NCBI GenBank assembly: GCA_947458345.1
Contig: CANHBU010000038.1
Location: 1 to 10,123 of the forward strand
Reading direction: 5' to 3'
Origin: Comamonadaceae bacterium
GTDB lineage: Bacteria > Pseudomonadota > Gammaproteobacteria > Burkholderiales > Burkholderiaceae_C
Length of the DNA: 10,123 nucleotides
The notes under the pieces were generated by a model. That model was given only the letters and a program-made list of their open reading frames with translations. It did not search any database and was not told the origin of the DNA. This document shows, one piece after another, positions 1 through 7,084 of the stretch; position 1 is the first letter of the stretch; every line of letters begins with the position of its first letter. Both the position numbers and the translations under genes were made by a program.

Positions 1-916
1 CGGACAGTCCAAGGCCCTGCACGAAATCGGGGTCGCTCAGCGCCACCAGGTGCCGCTTGTTGGCCTGCAATGCATGCGCTTGCGGCCCTGGGGTGAACAC
101 GCAGGCCTGGCTGGCCCAGGCTTGGCGCAAATGGGCATGCTCGGGCCGGCTGAGCTCGAAATCGGTCAGCCGCAGGTAGACCATGTCCACGCGGCGGCCC
201 TGGTGCTGCAACTGGCCATCGGTCCAGCTCAAGTCGTGCGGGGCGAGGATCTCGGCGGCAACGCCGGCACGCCTGAACATGTCTTGAAACAGCAAGAACT
301 CCGGGTACAGGTACTGGTGCGTCGGGTCCTCGTCCACGATGGCCAGCAGACGCGTCGCGCCCACAGCCGGCACCCAGGGCTCGACCGGCCGCTGCCGCGC
401 CCATTCCAGGGCAAACATCTCGAGCCACTGCGACTCCATCGCGCCCAGATTCGTGGCCGTGCGCATCCAGGTGCGCGCCGCATCGCAACAGGCGTGCTGG
501 GCCCGCGCCAAAGCCAGACTGAGCATGGCACCGCCCGCATTGGTGTTGATCTCAATCAGCCGGGGGCCCGCCTCAGTGAGGTGAAAGTCATAACCCATGA
601 ACACCCCCCGCGGCCCCTGGGCATGGCGGGCCAGATGCGGGTCGTGCGAGAGGGCGTAGGCTTGCCAGGCTGGCAAGCTCATCACTTCACTGAGCACCTG
701 TACCGCCTGCCGCATCGCCTGCAACTCAGAGTCGCTGACGAACAGCCCACAGTTGGAAAAAAGATGCGCATGGGTGTCCTGCCAGTGCGGCCACCAATCG
801 GCCAGCACCGACTCGGCCTGCAGGGCCTGGGCCAGCGCCACCTTGTCGATTGAAAAACAGCTGCAGCTCTGGTTGAACTGCCGGGCGAAAGAGCCAATAG
901 CATCCATACTTGGCAT
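1..916 (-). CDS. Unrecognised protein with ATP-grasp-like motif, 3' end beyond window
   Basis: Reading the minus strand from the ATG at 916 gives an uninterrupted frame of 305 codons that leaves the window at base 1, so the C-terminus is missing. The protein starts MPSMDAIGSFARQFNQ. Around residue 115 it has GYDFHLTEAGPRLIEINTN, where a hydrophobic strand ending in E-I-N-T-N resembles the metal/ATP-binding strand of ATP-grasp ligases, including the circularly permuted glutathionylspermidine synthase-like group. A later segment, ALQANKRHLVALSD, resembles the conserved K-R/L-SD stretch of such proteins. These are motif resemblances only; substrate and reaction are unknown. Codon use has the strong G/C third-position bias of its neighbours. 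No clear Shine-Dalgarno is visible, and a second ATG at 907 is an alternative start. It lies 55 bp downstream of queF on the same strand and is probably the last visible gene of that operon. The gap contains a 12-bp palindrome (940-951). Confidence 0.72.
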   Translation of the reverse strand, partial: MPSMDAIGSFARQFNQSCSCFSIDKVALAQALQAESVLADWWPHWQDTHAHLFSNCGLFVSDSELQAMRQAVQVLSEVMSLPAWQAYALSHDPHLARHAQGPRGVFMGYDFHLTEAGPRLIEINTNAGGAMLSLALARAQHACCDAARTWMRTATNLGAMESQWLEMFALEWARQRPVEPWVPAVGATRLLAIVDEDPTHQYLYPEFLLFQDMFRRAGVAAEILAPHDLSWTDGQLQHQGRRVDMVYLRLTDFELSRPEHAHLRQAWASQACVFTPGPQAHALQANKRHLVALSDPDFVQGLGLS

Positions 917-971
917 GGTAAGGCGTGCCCGCTGCACGCGCTCAGCTGAGCCGGCAACAAGCGCGCGAGAA

Positions 972-1844
972 CTACTGCCGCGCGGTGCGCACCGAAGGCG
1001 GCAGGGCCTGCGGCTGGCTGGTACGAAAGGGATTGATGTCGAGGCCGCCGCGCCGGGTATAGCGGGCATAGACCGCCAGGCGCGTGGGCTTGCAGCGCGT
1101 CCACACATCCATGAAGATGCGCTCGACGCATTGCTCGTGAAACTCCGTGTGGTTGCGAAAGCTCACCAGATAGCGCAGCAGGCCGCCCTGATCAATCTGC
1201 GGGCCGCTGTAGGTGATCTGCACACTGCCCCAGTCGGGCTGGCCGGTAACCAGACAGTTGCTCTTGAGCAGATCGCTGGTGAGCATCTCGCTGACCGGCT
1301 GCTCGCCAAAGGCGGCCGCAAGCAGTTCGGGCGCCGGGCTGTAGTGATCGCACTCGATGTCCAGGCGGTCCAGGCTCAGTCCCTCGAGATCGGCGATGCG
1401 CTGGCCGGCAAAATCTTCGGGGGCGATCAGCTTGAGGCCCACGCCCCGGGGCGCTTGCCCCTGCACTCTCCCAGCCGCTTGCCCCTGCACTTGCCACAGC
1501 GCCTGGCCCAGATCGGTCTTCAGGCAGGCAAGCACCTCAGCGGCATCGGCATAGCGGGTGTTGCTCAAGCTGCCCAGGTAGAGCTTGAGCGACTTGCTCT
1601 CGATGATGTTCGGGCTTTCGCATGGCACCACCAACTGGGCGATCGCCACCTGCGGTTTACCGCGCAAATTGAGCCAGCTGAGCTCGTACGCGGTCCACAG
1701 ATCAGCCCCCATAAAAGGCGGCTGCGCATCGATGCCAATCTCGGCTCGCTTGGGCGCGCGCGCAATGGGAAACAGCAGGCTCGGGTCGTACCGATCGGGG
1801 TAGGCCGAGGTCTTGCCCAGTGTCGATTGTTCAGGGGTGTTCAT
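972..1844 (-). CDS. queF: NADPH-dependent 7-cyano-7-deazaguanine reductase (preQ0 reductase)
   Basis: QueF reduces the nitrile of preQ0 to the aminomethyl of preQ1, a cytoplasmic step in making queuosine for tRNA wobble position 34. The 290-residue product matches the long, two-domain E. coli (YqcD) type in length (282 aa there). The family QueF motif ESKSLKLY is at residues 82-89 in the N-terminal half. The catalytic half has Cys197 in [12 protein letters not shown], the general acid Asp204, and His236-Glu237 in [10 protein letters not shown], matching the known E. coli C190, D197, H229 and E230. The ATG at 1844 ([20 protein letters not shown]) is chosen because it begins just before conserved sequence; an in-frame upstream extension would overlap the preceding gene. 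That gene ends 19 bp upstream, which suggests cotranscription. An 8-residue in-frame repeat (residues about 119-133) enlarges a poorly conserved linker between the two halves. Confidence 0.96.
   Translation of the reverse strand: MNTPEQSTLGKTSAYPDRYDPSLLFPIARAPKRAEIGIDAQPPFMGADLWTAYELSWLNLRGKPQVAIAQLVVPCESPNIIESKSLKLYLGSLSNTRYADAAEVLACLKTDLGQALWQVQGQAAGRVQGQAPRGVGLKLIAPEDFAGQRIADLEGLSLDRLDIECDHYSPAPELLAAAFGEQPVSEMLTSDLLKSNCLVTGQPDWGSVQITYSGPQIDQGGLLRYLVSFRNHTEFHEQCVERIFMDVWTRCKPTRLAVYARYTRRGGLDINPFRTSQPQALPPSVRTARQ
1452..1491 (-). repeat. In-frame direct repeat inside queF
   Basis: A 16-bp sequence, CGCTTGCCCCTGCACT on the plus strand, occurs at 1452-1467 and again at 1476-1491, exactly 24 bp (8 codons) apart. 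In the protein this gives VQGQAAGR followed by VQGQAPRG. It lies in the linker between the N-terminal and catalytic halves of QueF, so the reading frame and active site are intact. The likely origin is a recent tandem duplication by replication slippage. Confidence 0.85.
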
Positions 1845-1863
1845 GATCGCCGGGCCCAAGGTC

Positions 1864-2709
1864 CTATTCAAAACGCGCTTCGCGCAGCCACTTGGTGGCG
1901 ATCCACTTCTGGCCCTCGATGACGGGAGCGCCAGCATGCAAGGAACCACTCGAGGGATCGGGGCGGCTGTAATTGAAAAACACCGCATTACCGCGCACGG
2001 GCAAGCATTCGAATTGGGCGTCCGGAAAAACCGTCGCACCGCCGGCGGTCGGCTCGTTGAGGTAGATCACCACGGTGGCCACCCGCTGCCCGCCCCGGCG
2101 CAAAATCGTGGGCGTTCCGGGCTCCTTGGGATCAAAGTAATCGTAGTGCGGCTTGTACTGGGCTCCCGGTCCGTAGCACAGGATCTGCAAGCCCTCGCCG
2201 TTTTCGATCGGCCAGCCCAAAAGATGGGCCAGGCGCTGCTCGATGCGAGCGATCAGCTCGGTCTCGCCGCGCTCAAAGAACATGCCCTGGCTGGTGCGAT
2301 CGGCGTTCTCCTCCTGCCCGCCGGTCTTGACCGATACCGTCAGCGAGCGGGACAGCCGCGGGCGGGCCTGCTCGATCAGCTCCTGGCATTCCTGCGCGTC
2401 GAGCAATTGGCCCAGCACGATGACATTGGGCTCGCGCATCACCGCCAGTGCCTGCACCTGCCGATCGCCACCATCGAGCCAGACCTGCGAGCCCGCACCT
2501 TGCGGCCAAGGCACGGGCCGCTCATGCACGCTGACCGCCTCGGACGCAGCGGCAGGGGTCAGGCCGGTCCATTGGCAAGCGCTGAGGTGGTCCCAGCCGG
2601 CCTCGCGCAAGGACTGGTAGAGGGCGGGGCCCTCAAAGCCGGCCGCGCGCTGAGCCTGCAGCCACTGCGCCACGCTGGCCGGTGGATCGATACGGATGGG
2701 CTCGCTCAT
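1864..2709 (-). CDS. 2-oxoglutarate/Fe(II) dioxygenase, prolyl 4-hydroxylase alpha-subunit-like
   Basis: The 281-residue product is a P4Hc-type oxygenase, which uses O2, 2-oxoglutarate and Fe(II) to hydroxylate a protein or peptide side chain, typically proline. The Fe(II) triad is His188 and Asp190 in YKPHYDYFD and His258 in GSLHAG. Lys268 in [10 protein letters not shown] is the expected 2-oxoglutarate ligand. The catalytic double-stranded beta-helix spans roughly residues 95-278. The first 90 or so residues form an N-terminal extension ([20 protein letters not shown] and following) whose role I cannot name. The ATG at 2709 ([10 protein letters not shown]) is preceded by an AAAGGCAG weak ribosome site; reading further upstream would overlap yaaA. 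No signal peptide is seen, so a cytoplasmic target is expected. It sits 82 bp after yaaA and 19 bp before queF. The substrate is unknown; bacterial homologues are known to act on EF-Tu or similar proteins, but nothing here proves that. Confidence 0.93.
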   Translation of the reverse strand: MSEPIRIDPPASVAQWLQAQRAAGFEGPALYQSLREAGWDHLSACQWTGLTPAAASEAVSVHERPVPWPQGAGSQVWLDGGDRQVQALAVMREPNVIVLGQLLDAQECQELIEQARPRLSRSLTVSVKTGGQEENADRTSQGMFFERGETELIARIEQRLAHLLGWPIENGEGLQILCYGPGAQYKPHYDYFDPKEPGTPTILRRGGQRVATVVIYLNEPTAGGATVFPDAQFECLPVRGNAVFFNYSRPDPSSGSLHAGAPVIEGQKWIATKWLREARFE

Positions 2710-2791
2710 GTCTGCCTTTGTAGCGGCCAGTATCGGCCAGATGCAGCCTGGCGGTCCGGGCATCTGTATCGAGCGGTGAGCGCGCGCCAGC

Positions 2792-3568
2792 TCATGGGCT
2801 GCTCGGGCTGCGCCGAAACACCAAACGATCGGGCTGCGAGGCCTCGGGCGCAAAGGCATAGCCCTCGCGGTCAAAGCCCTGCAGTTTCTTGACCGTGCTG
2901 ATTTTTTTCTCAATCGCATAACGCGCCATCAGGCCGCGGGCACGTTTGGCCATGAAGCTGATGATCTTGTACTTGCCGGCCTTGAACTCTTCAAAGACGC
3001 ACTGCACCACCGGCACCTGCAAGGCCTTGAGGTCGACCGCCTTGAAGTATTCCTCGCTGGCCAAATTGACAATGGGACCGGCCTGCGCCGCGGCGCGCTC
3101 ATTGAGGTATTGGGCCAGCTGCGGGCCCCAAAACTGGTAGAGGTTCTTGCCGCGCGCATTGGCCAGGGCGGTGCCCATCTCAAGCCGATAGGGCTGCATC
3201 AAATCCAGCGGCTTGAGCACGCCGTACAGGCCGCTGAGGATGCACAGATGCGCTTGCGCCCAATCGAGCTGCGCCGCGCTGAGCGTTTTGGCGTCCAGCC
3301 CTTCATAAACATCGCCGTTGAACGCCAGCAGCGCCTGGCGAGAATTGGCCGCGCTGAACTTGGGGCGCCAGGCTTCGTAGCGGGCCACGTTGAGGCTGGC
3401 AAGCTTGTCCGACAGGTCCATCAGCTGCGCAATCTGCTGCGGCGAGCGCTGTCGAAGCAGATCGATCAACTGGCTCGACTGCTCGACAAAACCGGGCAGG
3501 CTGTGCGGCAGCTTGCCGATCGGGGTTTCATAGTCGAGTGATTTGGCAGGCGAGAGCAAAAACAACAT
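2792..3568 (-). CDS. yaaA: Peroxide stress protein YaaA (DUF328)
   Basis: The 258-residue product equals E. coli YaaA in length. It shows family blocks in order: LFLLSPAKSLDYETP (residues 2-16), FNGDVYEGL (83-91), LSGLYGVLKPLDLMQPYRLE (111-130), NLASEEYFKAV (168-178) and FMAKRARGLMARY (205-217). In E. coli, YaaA is an OxyR-regulated DNA-binding protein that limits free iron and Fenton damage under hydrogen peroxide. That role is known for the family and is not shown here. The ATG at 3568 is chosen because it aligns with the E. coli N-terminus (MLxLISPAK). An upstream in-frame TTG at 3601 would add 11 residues without family support. No good Shine-Dalgarno precedes the ATG. It is the first gene of the leftward operon and is divergent from the old yellow enzyme gene across 161 bp. 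Confidence 0.95.
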   Translation of the reverse strand: MLFLLSPAKSLDYETPIGKLPHSLPGFVEQSSQLIDLLRQRSPQQIAQLMDLSDKLASLNVARYEAWRPKFSAANSRQALLAFNGDVYEGLDAKTLSAAQLDWAQAHLCILSGLYGVLKPLDLMQPYRLEMGTALANARGKNLYQFWGPQLAQYLNERAAAQAGPIVNLASEEYFKAVDLKALQVPVVQCVFEEFKAGKYKIISFMAKRARGLMARYAIEKKISTVKKLQGFDREGYAFAPEASQPDRLVFRRSPSSP

Positions 3569-3600
3569 GGGCAAAGCAGCGCAGGAACGAAAGACCGACA

Positions 3601-3606
3601 ATTATC
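3601..3606 (-). promoter_or_regulatory. yaaA: Candidate -10 element for yaaA operon
   Basis: On the minus strand this reads GATAAT within TCTGATAATTG, five of six matches to TATAAT. It lies about 33 bp before the yaaA ATG, so a short leader of about 27 nt would follow. No convincing -35 box is seen at the right distance (the sequence there is CCGAAC), so an activator or a weak promoter is implied. Confidence 0.3.
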
Positions 3607-3650
3607 AGACAGCCCCCCGGCGAGTTCGGGCTGCCAAACTGAAAACCCCC

Positions 3651-3720
3651 GAGCCCCGAACCCTCCCGAACCCTCCCGAACCCTCCAGAGCCCTCCAGAG
3701 CCCTCTAGAACCCTCTTGCG
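3651..3720. repeat. 10-bp tandem repeat, G-quadruplex-prone on the minus strand
   Basis: Seven 10-bp units stand head to tail: one GAGCCCCGAA, two of CCCTCCCGAA, two of CCCTCCAGAG, then CCCTCTAGAA and CCCTCTTGCG, decaying to the right. The complementary strand carries repeated GGG or longer runs separated by 1-3 nt (GGGTTCGGGAGGGTTCGGG and so on), which satisfies the usual G-quadruplex pattern several times over. The array fills the space between the yaaA promoter region and the start codon of the old yellow enzyme gene, ending 9 bp before that GTG. It could affect expression of either gene, or it may be only slippage-generated DNA. Confidence 0.85.
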
Positions 3721-3729
3721 AGCAACCCC

Positions 3730-4854
3730 GTGAGCCAACTTTTTTCACCCCTGACCTTCCACGCGCCCCAGGGCCCGCTGAGCCTGGCCAACCGCATCGT
3801 CATTGCCCCCATGTGCCAATACTCGGCCGAGCAGGGCCGGGCCACCGACTGGCATCTGATGCACTGGGGCCAGTTGCTCAACAGCGGCGCGGGCATGCTC
3901 ACGCTCGAGGCGACCGCCGTCAGCGCCGAAGGCCGCATCACCCCCGGCTGCCTGGGCCTGTGGGACGATGCCACCGCCGCCGCCTTGCAAGACAAGCTCG
4001 ATCGGGCGCGCGCGCTTGCGCCGGCCATGCCGGTGTGCATACAGCTGGCGCATGCCGGCCGCAAAGCCTCCAGCGCGGCGCCCTGGGACGGCGGCCAGCT
4101 GATCGCTGCGGGCGAAGGCGGTTGGCCGCCTTTGGCACCAAGCGCGCTGGCGCACCTGCCGCACGAGGCGGCGCCCCTCGCGCTCGATGCCCAGGGCATC
4201 GCCAAGGTGCGCCGCGATTTCGTGGCGGCGGCACGGCGCAGCGCTGACATCGGCATCGAGGCGATCGAGTTGCATGCGGCGCATGGCTACCTCTTGCACC
4301 AGTTTCTCTCGCCACTGGCCAACCAGCGCAGCGACGCTTACGGCGGCTCTTTCGAGAACCGCATTCGACTGACGCTGGAGGTGTTCGACGAGGTGCGCAG
4401 CGCCTTTGGCGGCACGCTGGGCGTGCGCATCTCGGGCACCGACTGGGTCGAAGGCGGCTGGAGCGTCGAGGAAACCGCAGAGCTGGCCTGTCTGCTCAAG
4501 GCCAGGGGCGCGCAGTTTGCGCACATCTCCTCAGGCGGCGTCTCGGCGCAGCAAAAAATCCCGCTCGGCCCCGAGTACCAGGTCCATCTGGCCCGGGCGG
4601 TGCGCGAGCGCTCGGGGCTGATCACCTTTGCCGTGGGCCTGATCACCGAGCCCGAGCAGGCCGAAGGCGTGCTTGCCCGTGGCGATGCCGATCTGGTGGC
4701 CTTGGCGCGCGCCTTTTTGTACCAGCCCCGCTGGGGCTGGCAGGCGGCAGCGGCTCTGGGCGGCCAGGTGCAGGCCCGGCCCGCCTACTGGCGCAGCCTG
4801 CCGCGCCAAGCGCAAGGCATTTTCGGTCCGCAGGCGCGCATCAATATGCGCTGA
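3730..4854 (+). CDS. Old yellow enzyme family NADPH:flavin oxidoreductase (XenA/YqjM type)
   Basis: This 374-residue FMN-dependent ene-reductase belongs to the YqjM/XenA (thermophilic-like) class, which reduces activated C=C bonds of enals, enones, maleimides or nitro compounds using NAD(P)H. Seen in the sequence are the redox-tuning cysteine in APMCQY (Cys29) and the phenolate-anchoring pair His182/His185 in ELHAAHGYLLHQFLSP. The family signature NQRSDAYGGSFENRIRL (198-214), the FMN-site segment AHAGRKAS (107-114) and the phosphate-binding stretch ALARAFLYQPRW (324-335) are also present. XenA has the matching Cys25. The GTG at 3730 is the only workable start, because an in-frame TAG lies at 3706-3708; no Shine-Dalgarno is visible and the 10-bp repeat array ends just upstream. 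It stands alone on its strand, divergent from yaaA and convergent with the DUF3501 gene. A detoxification role next to stress genes is plausible. The natural substrate is unknown. Confidence 0.94.
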   Translation: MSQLFSPLTFHAPQGPLSLANRIVIAPMCQYSAEQGRATDWHLMHWGQLLNSGAGMLTLEATAVSAEGRITPGCLGLWDDATAAALQDKLDRARALAPAMPVCIQLAHAGRKASSAAPWDGGQLIAAGEGGWPPLAPSALAHLPHEAAPLALDAQGIAKVRRDFVAAARRSADIGIEAIELHAAHGYLLHQFLSPLANQRSDAYGGSFENRIRLTLEVFDEVRSAFGGTLGVRISGTDWVEGGWSVEETAELACLLKARGAQFAHISSGGVSAQQKIPLGPEYQVHLARAVRERSGLITFAVGLITEPEQAEGVLARGDADLVALARAFLYQPRWGWQAAAALGGQVQARPAYWRSLPRQAQGIFGPQARINMR

Positions 4855-5024
4855 AGGCGGCGCCAAGCTTGCTGCGGCGCGGCCCTCGGCGCTGGCGGCG
4901 TTGAATCAAGCGGCCCATGGGCCGGGGCTCCCACAGCCAGGGGCTCACCCAGACCGCGCTGCACCCCAATGAAAGCACCGCATCCCCTGTGGTAGCACCG
5001 CCCTCGGCGCGCTAGCCCAGGAAC
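4855..5024. other. Convergent intergenic region with a short palindrome
   Basis: This 170-bp stretch lies between the converging stop codons of the old yellow enzyme and DUF3501 genes. A perfect 14-bp palindrome, CGGCCCATGGGCCG, occupies 4911-4924. It could form a short GC-rich hairpin in either transcript, but no T-run follows on either strand, so a classic intrinsic terminator is not supported. Otherwise I see no gene here. Confidence 0.4.
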
Positions 5025-5615
5025 TTAGCGCAGATCACCGGCCAGAGACGCCAGCGTCTCTGGCGCGATCGTCACGTGCGCCGGGTAATGGGTGTGATCG
5101 CAGCCGAGCTTGACGCCAGCGCCCGCCAAGATAGCAGAGCACTGGGCGCGGTTGAACTCAAAGCGCAGAAAGTGCACCGCCGAGGTCTTTTCATCGTTTT
5201 CACGGTCAAGGTCTTCGTCGGCAATCGCATAAACGCGGCCTTCGCCCTCGACCTCAACAAACAGCCGGTCTTCCACGCCAATCAGGCGCTTGAGTTCGCG
5301 CTTGCGCTCGTTGATGTCCGGGTACTCGATGAGCAAGGTGGCCTTCCAGTTGCTGCCGTCAGGAACCAGCGGCGCATAGGCCTCGATTTCGTGTTCGATG
5401 CCCTCTTCCTCGAAGATTTTTTCGATGCGCAGCATCTCCTGGATTTGGTAGCGTATGGTCAGTTCGCTCTCAAACTGGATATTGAGATGGTCGCCCAGTT
5501 GCACACTGCGCAGCTTGCGATGCTGGACCACGGCTGGCTTGTTGTCCTTGCGCCATTTGCTGTAAGACTCCAGCGTCATGAGGCTCTCACGGGTGACTTT
5601 TCCGGTCATTTGCAT
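5025..5615 (-). CDS. DUF3501 family protein
   Basis: The 196-residue product matches what I know as the DUF3501 family, whose members commonly sit beside rubrerythrin and CCG-domain Fe-S proteins; no biochemical function is established that I know of. Visible features are an N-terminal basic stretch (KVTRESLMTLESYSKWRKDN), a charged, helix-prone core with YQIQEMLRIEKIFEEEGIEH (56-75), and a beta-rich region with RLFVEVEGEGRVYAIADEDL (117-136). A C-terminal Cys/His-rich segment, GCDHTHYPAH (171-180), could bind a metal (inference). No transmembrane segment or signal peptide is seen. The ATG at 5615 is preferred because AAGGA (plus positions 5624-5628) lies 8 nt upstream; a second ATG two codons later is nearly equivalent. 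It is the last gene of the rubrerythrin cluster, 64 bp after the Fe-S protein gene, with a stem-loop in between. Confidence 0.88.
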   Translation of the reverse strand: MQMTGKVTRESLMTLESYSKWRKDNKPAVVQHRKLRSVQLGDHLNIQFESELTIRYQIQEMLRIEKIFEEEGIEHEIEAYAPLVPDGSNWKATLLIEYPDINERKRELKRLIGVEDRLFVEVEGEGRVYAIADEDLDRENDEKTSAVHFLRFEFNRAQCSAILAGAGVKLGCDHTHYPAHVTIAPETLASLAGDLR

Positions 5616-5638
5616 GGTCGATTTCCTTGGGATCACAA

Positions 5639-5673
5639 CAGGCGCAGCACCGCCGGGGCGGCGCTGCGGCCTG
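5639..5673 (-). other. Intercistronic stem-loop between the Fe-S and DUF3501 genes
   Basis: In minus-strand RNA, GCAGCGCCGCC (plus 5657-5667) pairs with GGCGGTGCTGC (plus 5644-5654), including one G-U pair. The stem can extend by CAGGC/GCCTG with one bulged base to about 16 bp. No U-run follows, so it is more likely an mRNA stability or processing element, or a leaky attenuator, than a full terminator. It begins 6 bp after the upstream stop codon. Confidence 0.5.
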
Positions 5674-5679
5674 CAAACA

Positions 5680-7029
5680 TTATTTGAGTCCGTAAGCGGT
5701 GCGGATCAGCGTCAGGGGATGCTGCTGCGGCACCTGGCCCAGCGCATTGACCTCGAAGCCCTGGGCGATGTGATGCCCACCGAGCGGGCAGTCGCTGGAG
5801 ATCACATCGGGCAGACCGCCGTCCTTGTGCTTGGCCATCGCTTTGAACAGGGGCTTGCCGATCTTCATGGCCTGATCGTGGAAGGGCTTCTTGACACCAA
5901 AAGTGCCCGCATGGCCCGAGCACCGCTCATGAGTGTGGACACTGGTGCCCGGCACCATCTTGAGCATCTCTTCGGTCTTTTTGCCGATGTTTTGCACCCG
6001 GCCGTGGCAGGGGATCTGGTAGCTGATCTTGCCCAGGGGCTGCTCGAACTCGGTTTTGAGCAGGCCGTCACGCTTGCGGGCCATCAGGTACTCAAACGGA
6101 TCCCACATGTGCTGCTTGACAAGCTGCACATCGGCATCGTCCGGGTACATCAGCGGGATTTCCTGCTTGAACATCAAGGTGCAGCTGGGCACCGCACTGA
6201 GAATGGCAAACCCGTCGCGCGCGTACTTGACCAGCACCGGAATGTTGGCCTGCTTGCTTTGATCGACCGACTCGAGGTCACCGAGCTCAAGCTTGGGCAT
6301 GCCGCAGCATTTTTCCTTCTCGACGAGCACGTAGGGCACCTCATTGTGGTCGAGGATCTTGAGCAGGTCATGGCCGATGCCCGGCTCGTTGTAGTTGATG
6401 TAGCAGGTCGAATAAATCACCACCTTGCCCGGCGTGTTGGCGCCGTCCTTGACCGGATGCGGCGGCGACTCGGGCGCGCTCGAGCGGAACTTGCGCGTAG
6501 CCAGGGAAGGCAGCCAGGCGTGCTGATCGACGCCCAAAGTCGACTCCATCACCTTGCGCGCCACCTGGGTCTTGTTGACCGCGTTGATCGCCTGCACCAC
6601 GATGGGAATACCGGCAAACGAGCCGTGCACGTCGGTGGAGGCCAAAAACTGCTCGGCCGCACCGACCTCGCCCTTTTTGAACTTGATCGCCTTGGCCCGC
6701 AGCATGGTGTGCGGAAAATCCAGGTTGAATTCGTGCGGGGGCACGTAGGGGCACTTGGTCAGGTAGCACAGGTCGCACATGTAGCACTGGTCGACCACCT
6801 TCCAAAAATCCTTCTTGTCCACGCCGTCGAGCTCGCCCGTGGGGCCCTCGTCGACCAAGTCGAACAAGGTCGGAAAAGAGCCGCACAAGCTCACGCAGCG
6901 CCGGCAGCCGTGGCAGATGTCGAAGATGCGCTCCATCTCCGCGAAAGTGGCTTCTTCGTTGTAGAACTCGGGGTTCTGCCAGTCGATCGGGTGGCGCGTG
7001 GGCGCCTGCAGATTGCCTTCGGTGGCCAT
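5680..7029 (-). CDS. Heterodisulfide reductase-like Fe-S protein (2x[4Fe-4S] plus CCG domains)
   Basis: The 449-residue product is a soluble electron carrier or oxidoreductase of the HdrBC/GlpC-like type. The N-terminal ferredoxin part has cluster 1 ligands Cys39, 42, 45 and 49 (CHGCRRCVSLC). Cluster 2 ligands are Cys82, 85, 88 and 93 (CYMCDLCYLTKCP), with four instead of the usual three residues before the last Cys. Two cysteine-rich (CCG) domains follow. The first has Cys209 and Cys241-Cys242 in EKCCGMP; the second has Cys341 and Cys370 in HERCSGHAG, where the second Cys of the CCG is Ser. Cys283 and Cys414 are further candidates. No FAD domain or membrane segment is seen. The ATG at 7029 (MATEGNLQAP) is chosen because the upstream in-frame extension would run through the hairpin region; the ribosome site is weak. 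It lies between rubrerythrin and DUF3501 genes, so electron transfer to rubrerythrin is a reasonable inference. The true redox partner is unknown. Confidence 0.92.
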   Translation of the reverse strand: MATEGNLQAPTRHPIDWQNPEFYNEEATFAEMERIFDICHGCRRCVSLCGSFPTLFDLVDEGPTGELDGVDKKDFWKVVDQCYMCDLCYLTKCPYVPPHEFNLDFPHTMLRAKAIKFKKGEVGAAEQFLASTDVHGSFAGIPIVVQAINAVNKTQVARKVMESTLGVDQHAWLPSLATRKFRSSAPESPPHPVKDGANTPGKVVIYSTCYINYNEPGIGHDLLKILDHNEVPYVLVEKEKCCGMPKLELGDLESVDQSKQANIPVLVKYARDGFAILSAVPSCTLMFKQEIPLMYPDDADVQLVKQHMWDPFEYLMARKRDGLLKTEFEQPLGKISYQIPCHGRVQNIGKKTEEMLKMVPGTSVHTHERCSGHAGTFGVKKPFHDQAMKIGKPLFKAMAKHKDGGLPDVISSDCPLGGHHIAQGFEVNALGQVPQQHPLTLIRTAYGLK

Positions 7030-7061
7030 GGCGGGTCTCGCTTGAAGTGCAGTTGGGGGAC

Positions 7062-7077
7062 GGGCGCCGCAGCGCCC
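7062..7077. repeat. Short GC-rich inverted repeat
   Basis: GGGCGC (7062-7067) and GCGCCC (7072-7077) flank a 4-nt loop. It is the third and weakest hairpin in the 175-bp gap between the rubrerythrin and Fe-S protein genes, and lies 33 bp before the latter's start codon. It may limit translation initiation of that gene or be incidental. Confidence 0.4.
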
Positions 7078-7084
7078 CTCAAGA

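Noticed and set aside
50..853. Plus-strand open frame of 267 codons at the left edge
   Set aside because: The minus-strand frame through the same bases has better codon bias, an ATP-grasp-like motif and same-strand neighbours. The plus frame reads as shadow sequence.
753..2892. Two long plus-strand frames (753-1922 and 1813-2892)
   Set aside because: They lie opposite queF and the dioxygenase gene, whose catalytic residues are all present. Long shadow frames are expected at this GC content.
3569..3601. Longer yaaA start at TTG 3601 (11 extra residues)
   Set aside because: The ATG at 3568 gives exactly the family N-terminus and length. The extension has no family support and would remove the candidate leader.
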